Position numbers and translations under genes: made by a program. From Stramonita haemastoma (Eukaryota; Mollusca; Gastropoda; Neogastropoda; Muricidae), in the NCBI GenBank assembly GCA_030674155.1, contig CM060324.1, positions 52,146,405-52,210,404 on the forward strand: 64,000 nt of DNA. Reading direction: 5' to 3'. The notes below the pieces were generated by a model, which had not been told where the DNA came from, did no database searches, and worked only from the letters and a program-made list of their open reading frames with translations. Of this stretch, positions 1-14,285 are shown piece after piece (the stretch's first letter is position 1; each line of letters opens with the position of its first letter).

Positions 1-1102
1 CAGAATATCAATGCCAATCACAGCACAAGCTTTCTTTGTTTCCACATTTCATGTGATTTACAACAACAAAAAAGTAAAAGAGAAGAAAACCTATCAGGAC
101 ACATTTTCTACACAAGTACACCACATGCTGTATCATTCTTTGCTGTTTACATCTCATTATTAAAAGAAAAAAGAAAAAAAAAAGAAACAAAACACAGTCA
201 CGTTTGTCCAATACTATACACAGAATCATTGGAATGTCAACGGCAATCACAGGAAAAAGGTTTTTTTGTTTTCATATTGGATGTGATTTAGATGGAAATT
301 AAAAAAACAAAACATCGCCATACACATTTTCTACAACAATACACAAACTATTCAAAATGTTTTGCCAATTTACATAATTTTTATTGCATTACACTCCCCC
401 CTCCAAAAAAAAAAAAAAAAGAAAAAAAACTAAAAAGAAAACACTCTTTACCCACTGCTATGATTAAAACCATATACCAATAGTCTTTCACATATATTTT
501 CCAAGGATGTATTGGCGTAAAATCTGCCATCAATCTTCCAGCTGAAGATCAATACACAGTACAGATCTGCCACCAACATCATCTAAAGTCACTTTACAGA
601 ATATAATTCTAACCACTGCATAAGCTTTGTTTTTGTTTTCAAATTTCATGTGATTTAAAAAAAAATAATAAAGCCCAAAAGCTCATTTTTCATTACACAA
701 TTTTCACAACTTCATATAAACTATTACATTTCTATTCTCAATTTATATTAATTTTGATCTCATTACAAAAAAAACAACAACAAAAAAACCTAACACTTTA
801 CCCACTGCTATACATAAAATCATATACTAATAGTCTTTCACATACATTTTTCGTAAGATGTGTTGGTGTAAAATCTGCCATCAATCATCCAGCAGAAGAT
901 GAACACACAGATCTGCCACCAACATCATCTAAAGTCATTTCACAGAATAGTAATGCCAATCACAGCACCAGCTTTCTTTGTGTTTTCACATTTCATGTGA
1001 TTTAAAAAAGAACAGAAAAGGGAAAACATCCTAGGGCACACTTTCAACACTTTCATACAAAATGCTACCTTTTTTGGCAATTCATATTTTCTCTCTTTAT
1101 TT

Positions 1103-1104
1103 CA

Positions 1105-1185
<81 letters not shown>
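1103..1185. repeat. (CA)n microsatellite in array monomer
   Basis: About 40 CA units located after a TTCATATTT...CTC-type segment of the tandem monomer, the same place as the tracts near 1857, 4008 and 7640. Confidence 0.95.
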
Positions 1186-1186
<1 letters not shown>

Positions 1187-1855
1187 CTTTCTTAACTACT
1201 ATACTTAAAATCATAGATCTATGCCATTAGTCTTCCACATATCTACTTTGAAAGTTGTGTTGGTGTAAAATCTGCCATCAATCTTCCAGCAGAAGATCAA
1301 TACACAGATCTGCCACCAACATCATCTAAAATCATTTAACAGGATACCAATGCCAGTCACAGCATAAGCTTTCTTTTTGTTTTCACATTTGATATCAATT
1401 TCTTTTGAAAGCAAATGAAAACCCATCACTTTCCTCACATACTGTTTACAACACTATAAAAACTGTTACATTTTTTTGGCCAATTTACATTGATTTTGAT
1501 CTCATTACAAAAAAAGGAAAAAGGAAGCAGCGTTCACTTTACCTACTGCTATGCTTAAGATTATGTAAAAGTAGTCTTTCACATACATTTCTGCTAAGAT
1601 GTGTTAGTGTAAAATCTGCCATCAATCTTCCAGCAGAAGATCAATACACATATCTGCCACCAACATCATCTGAAATCACTTTACAGAATATTAATACCAA
1701 TCACAGCACAAGCTTTCTTTTGGTTTCCACATTTGATGCCATTTGAAATAATAATAATAAAATAAAGAAAAACCTCTTGGGCACACTTTCAACACTATTT
1801 TCCAACATTCTGCTATTTTGTGGGGGGGAGGGAATTCATATTTGATCTCATTATC

Positions 1856-1856
<1 letters not shown>

Positions 1857-1926
<70 letters not shown>

Positions 1927-1975
1927 ATCGTGTACATTATTCGTGAAAGAAATTTTTGATTCGACTTGACTTCAC

Positions 1976-2007
<32 letters not shown>

Positions 2008-2092
2008 GCACATGCACACACACACACACTTTACTACTCTACTCTACTCTACTCTACTACTCTACTCTACTCTACTCTACTCTACTGTACTC
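1857..2092. repeat. (CA)n tracts plus (CTCTA)n
   Basis: (CA)n at 1857-1925 and 1974-2030, then an ACTCT/ACT pentanucleotide-like tract at about 2033-2092. Confidence 0.95.
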
Positions 2093-4005
2093 TTCTTAAA
2101 ATCATAGACCAATTGTTTTTTACATACATTTTTGTAAGATGCGTTGGTGTAAAATCTGCCAATCTTCCGGCAGAAGATCAATACACAGATCTGCCACCAC
2201 CAACATCATCTAAAGTCATTTCACAGAATATCAATTCTAACCACTGCACAAAACCTCCACTTTCGTTATGTAAAATTTTACAACTTGATATAAACTATTA
2301 CATTTTTATTCTCAATTTACATTAATTTTTATCTCATTACCAAAAGAAGAAAAGAGAAAAACCTCACACATTACCCACTTTTTCAAAATCATACACCATT
2401 ACTGTTTCACATACATTTTTCCTAAAATGTGTTGGTGTAAAATCTGCCATCAATCTTCCAGCAGAAGATCAATACACAGATCTGCCACCAACTTCATTTG
2501 AAGTCATTTCACAGAATATCAATGCCAATCACAGCACCGGCTTTCTTTTGGTTTTCACAGTTCATTTAATTTTTTTTTTTAAAAGATTAAAAAAAACAAC
2601 CTTAGGCAAAATTTCATCACTACTATGAAATATGCTACCTTCTTTTGGGAAATTCATATTTAATCTCATTATTTCACACACTCACACACACACGCGCGCG
2701 CGCATCCCTATTTTCTTAACTACTGTACTTAAAATCGTATACCTATATTCTCTCACATGTATTTTTTGTAATATGTTTTGGTGTAAAATCTGCCATCAAT
2801 CTTCCAGCAGAAGATCAATACACAGATCTGCCACCAACATCATTTAAATTCATTTCACAGAATATGAATGCAAACTACAACACTGGCTTTTAAAAAAAAA
2901 AATCTCAGTTGGTGTAATTTTTTTAGGAAAGCTAAACAAAAAAAATTAAACCCTCTCATTACACACTTTTTACATCATACACACTTTTCACACTATCATA
3001 TAAACTATTATATTCATCTTGCCAGTTTACATTCATTTTTTATCTCATTACTGAAAAACCAAAAAGAAAAAAACAAAACACAGTCACACTTTACCAACTG
3101 CTATACCGAAAATCACATATCATCAGTCGTTCACATACTATTTTCGTTAAGTTGTGTTGATGTAAAATCTGCCATCAATCTTCAAGCAGAAGATCAATAC
3201 ACAGATTTGCCACCAACATGGCAATCATATGACAATCTTTGTTGTTCCTTTCACATTTAATGTGATTACAAAAAATTAATTAAAAAAAACAACTTTCCCA
3301 ACACACTGTCCACACAATTACACAGCCTATATTTTCTCCCCAATCTTCATTTGACTCGATTAAAACAAAAAAAAAAAGAAAGAAAACCCTAGCAGGGACA
3401 CTTTACATACCATAAGTCATACAGCATGAAGATGTGTTGGTGTAAAATCTGCCATCAATCTTCCAGCAGAAGATCAATACACAGACCTGCCACCAACATC
3501 ATCTGGACTCATTTCACAGAATATCAATGCCAATCACAGCACGAACATTCTTTTTGTTTCCACAATAAGAAAATGATTTGGATTAAAAAAAGATTTTTTT
3601 TAACCTCTCCCTTACTTTCTACACCATAATACAACATACTACTTTTTTGTCAATTCATATTTGACATTATTTCGAAACAAAAACAAACACAGGCACACTA
3701 TTGACTACTATATTTAAAATCATATACCATTACTCTTTCATACATACATTTTTCTAAGGTGGGTAGGTGTAAAATCTGCCATCAATCTTCCAGCACAAGA
3801 TCAATACACAGATCTGCCACCAGCATCATCTAAAGTCATTTCACAGAATATCAATGCCAATCACAGAAAAAGCTTTCATTTTCGTTTTCACATTTGATGC
3901 AATTAATTTTTTTTTAAACCTCCTTGGGAACAAGTTCCAACACTACTAGATTTATACAACATGCTACCCCCTGTTTTTTGAAATTCATATTTAATCTCAT
4001 TATTT

Positions 4006-4389
<384 letters not shown>

Positions 4390-4390
<1 letters not shown>

Positions 4391-5815
4391 CACTCAGTCC
4401 CATGTCCCAAAGGACGTAGGGGGGACATGAGAGAAGACGCAACGGAGATCTTTTTCCATGCTTCACGGTCCTGTGTGGCTAGTAGGAGGCGTTGCAGGGG
4501 TTGGGCAGTCCAGTCTTTGATGTTGTCAACCCATGATTTCTTTTGGCGGCCTCTTCTTCTCTTGCCCTCGACTGTTCCTTGCAAGATGGTTTTTGCTAGG
4601 GTGTTGTGTCTTGTGGTGACCAAACCACATCAGCTTTCTCCTCTTTATGGTGGAGAGCAAAGGCTCTTGGGGGCCCACACGCTTTTTGATTTCCTCTTTC
4701 ACATAGTTATTGGTCTTGTGTTCTTTGTATGATATTTTGAGGAGTCTTCTGTGGCACTTGTTCTCGAATGCTTGGATTCTTCTCTCTAACTCTGCTGTCA
4801 GAGTCCATGATTCACAGCCATATAGGAGGATAGATATTACGAGGGATTTGTAGAGGTGGTATTTGGTGCAGAAGCTGATGTTGTTGCTTCTGATGATCCT
4901 CTGGAGTCTGACTAGAGCAGATGTTGCTGTTGCAATGCGAGCTTTCACCTCATTGTTTGATGTGCCATCTTTTGTTAGGATGGAGCCTAAGTATTTGAAT
5001 TGGCTCACCTCTTCCAATATTTCTCCATTCATCTTTATTTCCGTGCTGTCATTACTCGCGCTGTTGACCATGATCTTCGATTTCTCTGTACTGACCTCCA
5101 TGCCGTATGCGCTCGCTCGGTCTGTTAGACTGTCTGTGAGGATTTGCAGTTCTTGTTTGCTGCTGCCCATGAGGTCAATGTCATCTGCAAATCTGAGGTT
5201 GCAAAGGGGTCTTCCACCAATGGAGATGGAAGTGTGGTGGTTTTGCAGTGTCTCTGTCATGATGTTTTCGAGGAAGAGGTTGAAGAGTACAGGTGAGAGA
5301 AGGCAGCCCTGGCGGACTCCAACCGTGGTCTTGAAGAACTCGCCCACGTGGTTGTTCATGAAAACTGCACTTCTTGCATTCTCGTACAGAGCCTTGATGA
5401 CTTCAATTAGGCAGTTGTCAATGTTGAAGTGCCTGAGTACTTGCCAGAGGCCGTCATGCCATACCCTGTCAAAGGCCTTTTTGAAGTCTATAAAATTGTG
5501 GTACAAGTCTTTTTGGTGTTGGAGATGCTTCTCTATCAGAATTCTCAGGTTGAAAATTTGTTCCATTGTGCTGCGTTTTGGTCTAAAGCCCGCTTGTTCT
5601 TCTGCCAGGAGTTTTTCTGCTTGGTTTTTTCAGTCTGTTGAGGACTACCTGCAGCATGATCTTGCTAGGATGGCTTATGAGACTGATGGTTCTGTAGTTC
5701 TGACATTGCTTGAGGTTTCCTTTCTTTGGCAGGGGTATTACAAGAGACTGTGTCCATTCTTTTGGCCATTCTTTGGTGTCGTGGATCTTCTGACAAAGAT
5801 CTGTGAAACATACAT
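4390..5815 (-). pseudogene. non-LTR retrotransposon reverse transcriptase, 5'-truncated, frameshifted
   Basis: The minus strand encodes the second half of a LINE ORF2. RT motifs in order: NYRTISLIS, FKKAFDRVWHDGL (Asp of motif A), GVRQGCLLSPVLFNLFLE (motif B), RFADDIDL (catalytic FADD), a KYLGSIL block, YGCESWTL, then RRKLMWFGH, LAKTILQGTVEGKRRRGRQ and a C-terminal SSLMSPLRPL tail. The frame breaks twice, in an A-run near 5621-5627 and near 4620, so it is inactive. No endonuclease domain is present. Clade not fixed here. It lies within a (CA)n tract of the 340-bp array, so it inserted after the array formed. A second fragment of the same family lies in a NEMF intron. Confidence 0.9.
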
Positions 5816-5918
5816 ACACACACACACAAACACACACACACAAACACACCACACACACACACACAGGCTTATCCCCCCACCCACCCATCACCTACACCCA
5901 CACCCACACCCACACACT
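5815..5918. repeat. (CA)n and (CCCACA)n tract at LINE 5' truncation
   Basis: CA-rich sequence resumes immediately at the truncated 5' end of the LINE and runs back into the array monomer, so it is probably the other half of the tract at 4008. Confidence 0.85.
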
Positions 5919-7639
5919 TTCTTACCTACTATACTTAAAATCATATAACAATATTCTCTAACATATATTTTGTAAGATGTTTTGGTGTAAAATCTGCCAT
6001 CAATCTTCCAGAAGACATGACAAATCTGCCACCAACATCATCTAGTTATTCACAGAAATGAAAGCAAATTACAGCACGGCTTTTTAAAAAAAAATTCCAG
6101 TTGATGTGATTTTTTAGGAAAGCTAACAAAAAATTTAAAATCAAAGACCATCTCCTTACACTTTTCACATCACACAATGTTCACAACATTATAAAAACTA
6201 TATTCATTTATCTTACCAATTTACATTATTTTTAACTCATCACTAAAATAAAAAAAACAACAAAAAAAACAATCACACTTGACCCACTGCTATACTGAAT
6301 GTATGCCATCGTTGTTTACATATATTTCTAAGTTGTGTTGGTGCAAAATCTGCCATCAATCTTTAGCAGAAGATTAATACAAGATCTGCCTGCCAACATA
6401 TCTAAAGTCAATTTACAAAATATCAATACCAATCAAGCATATACATTCTTTTTGTTTACACAATAAAAAAAATTATTGATTTGGATAGAAAAATAAGAAA
6501 ACAAAACCCCTCCCCTCACTTTCTACACCATAATACAAATACTACATTTTTTTGTGTCAGTTCCCATTTTGACATTATTTCAAAACAAAAACAAAAAAAA
6601 CAACACAGGACATTATTACTACTATATTTAAAATCATATACCAGTACTCTTTTCAACATACATTTTTCTGAGGTTGTGTTGGTAAAATCTGCCATCAATC
6701 TTCCAGCAGCAGAAGATCAATACACAGATCTGCCACCAACATCATCTTAAGTCATTTCACAGAATATGAAAGCAAATTACAGCACCGGCTTTTTTAAAAA
6801 AAAAAAATTCACAGTTGATGTGATTTTTTAGGAAAGCTAACAAAAAAATTAAAAAATCAAAACCATCTCCTTACACTTTTCACATCATACACAATTTTCA
6901 CAACATTATAAAAACTATATTACATTTACCTTACCAATTTACATTAATTTTTACCTCATCACTAAAATTACCAAAAAACAGAAAAAAAACAGTCAACACT
7001 TGACCCACTGCTATACCTGAAATGTATGCCATCGTTGTTTACATTCTATTTTCCTAAGTTGTGTTGGTGTAAAATCTGCCATCAATCTTTAGCAGAGGAT
7101 CTAATACACAGATCTGCCGCCAACATCATCTAGTCATTTTACAAAATATCAATGCCAATCAAGCACAAACATTCTTTTTGTTTACACAATAAAAAAAATT
7201 ATTGATTTGGATAGAAAATAAAGAAAACAAAACCCCTCCCCTCACTTTCACAACCATAATACAACATACTACATTTTTTTGTGTCAGTTCCCATTTGACA
7301 TTATTTCAAAACAAAAACAAAAAATAAACCGCAGGCACATTAATCACTACTATATTTAAAATCATATACCAGTACTCTTTCAATATACATTTTTCTAAGG
7401 TGTGTTGGTGTAAAATCTGCCATCAATCTTCCAGCAGAAGATTAATTCACAGATCTGCCACCAATATCATCTACAGTCATTTCATAGAATATTAATGCTA
7501 ATCACAGCAAAAGCTTTCTTTTCCTTTTCACATTTGATGTATTTTAAAAAAATTGTAAAAACCTCCTTGGGCACAAGTTCAACACTACTATACAACACAC
7601 TACCTTGTTTTGGGAAATCCATATTTAATCTCATTCAAA

Positions 7640-7662
7640 ACAGACACACACCTACACCCCCT

Positions 7663-7726
<64 letters not shown>

Positions 7727-7776
7727 CACGCACACAACACACACCACACACACACACACCACACAGCACACACACA

Positions 7777-7817
<41 letters not shown>

Positions 7818-7930
7818 ACGCACGACCACGCAGCACACACGCACACACACTCACACACACACACACACCAACCACACACTCACCACCACCACCACCAACC
7901 CCACCCCCCCCACACACACACACAACACAC
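7640..7930. repeat. long interrupted (CA)n tract
   Basis: About 290 bp of CA repeats with CACACC, ACG and CACCAC interruptions, at the same monomer position as the tract near 4008. Confidence 0.95.
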
Positions 7931-9711
7931 ATATTTTTTTTTCTTAACTGCCATACTTAAAATCATACACCAATATTCTCTTACATATATTTTTTGTAAG
8001 ATGTGTTGCTGTAAAATCTGCCATCAATCTTCAGCAGAAATTCAATTCACAGATCTGCCACCAACATCATCTAAAGTTATTTTACAGAATATCAATGCCC
8101 ATCACAGCACAAGGTTTCTTTTTCTTTTGACATTTGATGTGATTTTGAAGAAAAAAAATCTCTCCTTACTCACTTTTCACAACATTATTGAAACTATTAC
8201 ATTGTGTTTGCCAATTTACATTACATTTTGTCTCATCACCAAAAGAAAAAAGGAAAAATAAAAGTCACATTTTACCCACTGCTCTACTTAAAATCATAAA
8301 GCATTACTCTTTCACCTACATTTTTTCGAAAGTTGTGTTGGTGTAAAATCTGCCATCAATCTTCCAGCAGAAGATCAATACACAGACCTGCCACCAACAT
8401 CATCTAAAGTCATTTCACAAAATGTTATTGCCAATCATAGCACAATATATTTCTTTTCAGATTTGTCGGATTTTTAAAAAAGCAAAAAAAAACCCCATCT
8501 TTCCTTACACTATTTACAACATGATACAAACCAATACGTTTTTTGTGGCCAATTTACATTCCCAAGCTTTCTATTTATTTTCACATTTGATGCGACTTTT
8601 AAAAAATTGAAATAAGAAACAAAACCTCTTCCAGTACACTGTCTACATTATTATACAACATACTGCATTTTTTGTCAATTTGCAATTGGTCCCATTTAAA
8701 AATAAATAAATAAAAAAAGGATTTAAAATATTTTTTTCAAAACCACAGGCACATTTATCCAATATATTGATAAACGCATTACAATATCAGTACCAGTCAC
8801 GGCACAACTTTTTTTTTTGTTTTCGTATTTGCTGTGATTTTAAAAAATATTTATAAAAAAAATCTCCCGAAAAAAAAAAAATACAGGCACATTTCATTCA
8901 CAACTATATTTACAGTCATATACCAGTAGGCTTTCACATACATTTTTCTTAAGCTGTGTTGGTGTAAAATCTGCCATCAATCTTCCAGCAGAAGATCAAT
9001 ACACAGATATGCCACCAACATGGCAATAATATGACAATCTCTGTAATGATTTTTACATGTAATGTGACTTTTTTAAAGGAAAGAAAAGACCCTTCTCCCC
9101 ACACAGTGTCCTAACCATTATGCAACCTATAGTTTTCTCCCCAATCTTCATTTGACTCGATTTTAAAAATAAAATAAAAACCTCACAGGCACCTTTTGCA
9201 CACCATAAGACATGATAATATAGTATGAAGATGTGTTGGAGTAAAATCGGCCATCAATCTTCCAGCAGAAGATCAATACACAGATCTGCCACCAACATCA
9301 TCTAAATAATTTCACACAGTTTAATTCCAATCACAACATAAGCTCTCTTTTCAAACTTGAGGTGCTTTTAAAAATAAAGAAAACAAAAAAACCCATTTTC
9401 CTTACACACTTTCCACAACATTATGAAAATATACATTGTTTTTGCCAATTTACATTAATTTTGATCTCATCACCAAAAAAAAAAAGGAAAAAGAAAACTG
9501 TCACACTTTACCCACTGCAAAACCTAAAATCTTTTACCAATAAGTTTTTCACATACATTTTTGGTGTGTTGGTGTAAAATCTGCCATTAATCTTCCAGCC
9601 GAAGATGGAATAAGAAACAAAACCTCTCCAGACTCACCTTCTACATCATTATACGACATATTTGACATTCTTATGTTACATTCTTTATATTTATGTTATA
9701 TTCTTATATTC

Positions 9712-9796
9712 AGATGACAAGATTGACAAAAACTGCATACACACGGAGACCAGATGTATAAAAGCACGCAAGTATTTATTCCACTATCCTTGATGT

Positions 9797-9798
<2 letters not shown>
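9712..9798 (+). mobile_element. SINE-I 3' fragment
   Basis: Matches the 3' end of the SINE-I family: a GATGACAAGATT-type start, ACTGCATACACACGG, an AAAAGCACGCAAG block and a TTATTCCA-TATCCTTGAT end. It runs directly into a (CA)n tract. Confidence 0.8.

Positions 9799-9886
<88 letters not shown>
9798..9886. repeat. (CA)n microsatellite
   Basis: About 43 CA units with one interruption, seeded at a SINE 3' end. Confidence 0.95.
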
Positions 9887-9888
<2 letters not shown>

Positions 9889-10540
9889 CATACCTCCTAT
9901 ACCTACCCCAGTCCTACAGTCCTAACTGCCTACTACACCCCCCCCCCTCCTCCAATCCTAGCACCTCTTTCCCTTAAGTTCACCACCACCTCCAACCCCC
10001 CAGAAGAAAAAAAAATTGCCACTGTGTCAGCCAGTAGCATGTCATCTCTCTGCCTTTGTGTCCACATGAGGGCCAGGGTTAGTGTACAGGTTAGGATTAG
10101 TATGCATGCAGAAAGGGGAAGGAAGCATGCAAAAAGGGGAAGGACAAAAAGGGGAAGCATGCAAAAAATGGGAAGAGCAAAAAGGGGAAGCATGCAAAAA
10201 GGGGAAGGGTTGCCAGTCTGTTGACTGGTCAGTGTTGCAGAGCATGTGGACACAGCAGGCTAGGATTTCAACCCGGAATCTCACGGCGTTATTTCCATTA
10301 AAAAAGGATTAAGCAAAAAAACAAAAAAACCCACGTAATTTGTTTTTAATTACGGACAAAAATAGAAAATGTAGGCTTACGAAATATCTATCACCATCAC
10401 TCCCCCTCTTTTCTTCTATCCCCACTGATCCTGACTTGTGTCTTAACTCCTCCTGCCAACACCTTTTTTCCAGAATAATGCCCATGTCCCCTCTGACTAC
10501 CACTCCTTATCTTCCCCCCCCTCCCCCCCCCCCCCCCCCC
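9887..10540. other. unassigned segment with poly-C and purine-rich repeats
   Basis: No gene seen. Contains an AAAAAGGGGAAG-type purine repeat (10108-10208, ~5 copies of a GGGGAAG(G/C)A motif) and a ~27-bp C run at about 10513-10541. Confidence 0.6.
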
Positions 10541-10861
10541 CAACACGCAGAACATCTTGCCCATACTTAAGTCCTGTTCCGCTTTTCTTAAGATTAGGCT
10601 ATTGTGTGCCAGTGGGAACAGATGACAAGATTTACAAAACTGCATACATACGGGGACTGGATGTAAAAAAAAAAAGCACGCAAGTGCTTATTCCATTATC
10701 CTCTATATAAAAGATTTTTTAAAAAAATTTTAAAAATCAAACTCAAACACAGAAAACATCTTGCGCACACATTAAAACCCGTTCCTCTTTTCAGAAGAGT
10801 AGGCCATTTTGTACCCATGCTTATTCCATTATCCTCAAAATAAAAGAATAAAGAAATAGAT
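10541..10861 (+). mobile_element. two SINE-I 3' fragments in tandem
   Basis: Fragments at 10541-10713 and 10745-10861. Both show CAGAA(C/A)ACATCTTGC, TCCGCTTTTC or TCCTCTTTTC, a TAGGC(T/C)AT block and TTATTCCATTATCCT. The second is internally deleted. Confidence 0.8.
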
Positions 10862-10936
10862 AGCTATTTCTTTCCTTTTGTGTGGTATTTTACATGTAAA
10901 GACGAAAAATTGAAAACGACCTTGCACTACTATAAC

Positions 10937-11400
<464 letters not shown>

Positions 11401-11488
11401 AATAGTAACAGCAAATAAAAGGTATTATTAACATTAACAGATCAAGAAAAATATTGAACATTTAAAAATACCAAAAGAACTACAAGAA

Positions 11489-11850
11489 CTACAATAAATG
11501 CCCTATAGGACTTAACAACAAACCTTTAGCAATGTCAAACGTTAGATTTACATTGTTCAAAACTTCGTCAATGGCATTCTCAGAAAAGGCAGGGAGATGA
11601 TGTTTTAAGTTCTTACATTCAAGTATGATATGGGTATTTGAAATATATCCACCACATAAGCATTTAACATCCTTGCTGAATTTTGTCACGAAAGCATTTA
11701 ATCTTATCCTAAAAAATAATGCCTTGAGTTTTCTCTCTTTGACAGCATTTGTACAAGCTCTAAATGATCAATGTACTCAACTATACTCTTCCCACTCGGA
11801 GTTGAATGTTGAGGCCGCCTGTTTTGCCGATGCTTTTCTGTAAATTTATT
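11489..11850 (-). pseudogene. LINE ORF2 C-terminal fragment (zinc-knuckle end)
   Basis: The minus strand reads a C-terminal piece with CLCGGYISNTHIILEC, a Cys/His knuckle spacing typical of ORF2 C termini (C-x2-C...H...C), followed by ALFFRIRLNAF-type upstream sequence and a stop after SPIGHLL. The 5' side is cut by a GT/CG-rich microsatellite at 11857. The clade was not determined. Confidence 0.6.
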
Positions 11851-11856
11851 TAAAGA

Positions 11857-11975
11857 GTGTGTGTGTGTGTGTGTGTGGTGTGTGTGTGTGTGTGTGTGTC
11901 GTGCGTGCGTGCGTGCGTGGTGCGTGCGTGCTGGTGCGTGGTGCGTGCGTGCGTGCGTGCGGACGTGCTGTTGTG
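11857..11975. repeat. (GT)n and (GTGC)n tract
   Basis: GT units grade into GTGC and GTGCGTGC units up to about 11963. Confidence 0.9.
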
Positions 11976-11982
11976 TGTGACA

Positions 11983-12145
11983 GCGAAATCCTCTGCAGGA
12001 CGGCGAAGTCCTCTGCAGCGACGGCGAAGTCCTCTGCAGCGACGGCAAAGTCCTCTGCAGCGATGGCGAAGTCCTCTGCAGCGAGGCAAGTCCTCTGCAG
12101 CGACAGCAAAGTCCTCTGCAGTGACGGTGAAGTCCTCGATGGTGT
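11983..12145. repeat. 21-bp minisatellite, ~7-8 copies
   Basis: The unit is close to CCTCTGCAGCGACGGCGAAGT. It is a multiple of 3, so five or six frames stay open across it and translate as seven-residue repeats. No start context, splice site or homology supports coding. Confidence 0.9.
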
Positions 12146-12220
12146 CGGTGTCCTCCTCCTGCCAGAATACACGTTACAATCGTCAATACATATATATCAG
12201 TATTCACTGTATATTTTTCA

Positions 12221-12300
12221 GGGGGGGGGGGGGGGGGGGGAGGTTATTCCTCGGCTAGAGCTCCCAGGTTAACCACTGCTCATAGTTTGCATACAGAAGC
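12221..12300 (-). mobile_element. SINE-II 3' end fragment with poly-G/C tail
   Basis: A 20-bp G run followed on the minus-strand sense by the conserved GAGCTCTAGC end of the SINE-II family and part of its ATGCAAACTATGAG-type upstream block. Confidence 0.55.
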
Positions 12301-13640
12301 GTTCTTGCATGTTTTTCTGCAAATGAAAATAAGAATTAAGGTGTGGGAAATGGCAGCCTGGGTCTGTGATACTGATTTGGACTATCTTATGTTCTCTTGT
12401 TGGTTGTTTTTAGCTATGCTTGCTTGTGGAGTACATTCTGGATGAGGAGTTTGCATGTATGACTTTTTCGAGTACTTCACCATAAAGGCAACCATACTCC
12501 AACTTCAGAGGGGGGGGGGGGGGGTTCCTCCTTTTAGAGTGCAGGAATTTTTGCTACACCTTGTCATGGCTGAAGACAATCTCGACACACCATTTTAAAA
12601 ATCTAACACTATGTCAGTCTAGACCTTGGCTACTAGCTCACATCAATAACTGATAAAGCTTTGGCCTGGGCCAAAAAAAGAAATCAATGAAATTTGATGT
12701 TACCTCGTCACGTCCTGGTAACTGACATGTGGTGCCGGATGGGCGTGTCTGGTCTTTGGCATTCGACCCCAGTCCTGGAACTCCTGAAAGCAGTGAAGAA
12801 GTCATCAGTGAGCATTATTCGCTAGAATTTACTTTTAATTTTACTTTTTTTTTTAATTGAATCTTTGATAAGTCAGTTTTAAAATGATGGAAAAGTTGTA
12901 AGTGGTTGCCTGCACTTGTTTTCCTCCACTACTTTTTCCTCAAGTCATCAGTAGAGGGGAAAATGTTCACAGCTCTGTTAGCTTAAACCCTACTTCATCT
13001 TATCCCTTAAATAATAGATTAACATGAAAAAGACCTGTCACATTTCCTATTTTGATTTACTAGTTCAAATCAAAGGATTTAGTCTGGTCAATTTGAGGAC
13101 AAAAACACCTTCATAAGTACTTTTTAAAAACGTACCATATTCCAGATTCACTCCCGTTTGCTTACATTTGAAATAATAGCACTTTGGAAACAAAAATTCA
13201 TATTCACTCAAAGATACACATTCTATCTTTAGTTTTCCAGGCCCAATTACAACAAAGAAAACATACCTTTCTTTAAAACCATAGCAATACCACTCTTCCA
13301 GAAAGGACCCCAGTTCACGATGGCGGCCACTGCACACGGGGTCCTCGGTTCCAGTCTCACAGCCCCTGAAAGCAAAGGAGTCCCAATCAGTACCACTGAA
13401 AATTCTGCTGGTTTTCTTGGACACACATGACAGTCACCTGACATTGTTACTTTAAAAGGGGCTGAATTAAGGATTATTATCTGAAAAGTGTACCATACAG
13501 CCCAGTTTCTTTAAAAACAGTGATGAACAGTAACAATACACACGATAAAAAATAAAACGAACTGAAGTTTAGACCAGGCGAAGATCCCCGTCAGTAATTA
13601 TTGAATAGAAGTAGAGAATGGGTGCAAATATGAAGTTTCA
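12300..13640. other. low-repeat segment; two possible minus-strand exons
   Basis: No recognised gene. Two minus-strand stretches have good splice signals on both sides: 12772-12694 region (ctttcag acceptor, gtaaca donor) and 13368-13267 region (ctttcag acceptor, gtatgt donor). A 25-nt stretch near 13155-13131 also has an AG before it and gtacgt after it. Their translations are not recognised. The second overlaps about 28 bp resembling SINE-I (GAACCGAGGACCCCGTGTG), so it may be a decayed SINE. Confidence 0.25.
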
Positions 13641-13641
13641 A

Positions 13642-13642
13642 G

Positions 13643-13685
<43 letters not shown>
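13642..13685. repeat. poly-C tract, ~44 bp
   Basis: Uninterrupted C run on the plus strand (G on minus). Its length may be unreliable in the assembly. Confidence 0.9.
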
Positions 13686-13969
13686 TTCCTCCCTTTGCGT
13701 TGCTTAGAAGAGCACGAACAAAATTAACAGAATAAACAGTAATGTGTAGAACTAATGGACACAGGACTAACAAAGAAGAAAAAGACAGGACAGAAAAAGT
13801 ATCAGACGAATAACAAACAGTGAAACCTGAATCCTGTATTTATAAAAAAAATTGATCAATTGTCGCTATACAGATATTCATGTACTATCTACTATCTGTC
13901 CCTGCCTTCAACAACCACAAAATACCCATCACCCCATCAAAGCCTATAAACTTCGTGCGCGCGCGTTTG

Positions 13970-14078
13970 CGTGTGTGTGTGTGTGTGTTGTGGTGTGAGA
14001 GTGAGAGTGATGGGGAGTGAGTGAGTGAGTGAGTGAGTGAGTGAGTGAGTGAGTGAGTGAGTGAGAGAGTGAGTGAGT

Positions 14079-14169
<91 letters not shown>

Positions 14170-14221
14170 GAGGGAGGCAGGCGAGGCGAGGCGAGGCGAG
14201 GCGAGGCAAGGCAAGGCAAGG
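13970..14221. repeat. (GT)n/(GAGT)n/(GA)n/(GGCGA)n compound tract
   Basis: GT, then GAGT units from about 14017, GA units from about 14085, then AGGCG/AGGCA pentamers at 14173-14222 leading into a SINE fragment. Confidence 0.95.
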
Positions 14222-14285
14222 CAAAGTATTTTATTAGAGGATAATAGATAAGCACTCGTGTGCTTTTTAACATCCAGTCCCCGCC
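14222..14285 (-). mobile_element. SINE-I 3' fragment
   Basis: Minus-orientation piece: GAGGATAATAGATAAGCACT, GTGTGCTTTTTAACATCCAG, TCCCCGCC. Confidence 0.7.

Noticed and set aside
1405..3629. A family of small proteins sharing KSAINLPAEDQYTDLPP
   Set aside because: The shared peptide is just the conserved core of the 340-bp tandem repeat. Frames and ends differ in each copy and no splice or start pattern is consistent.
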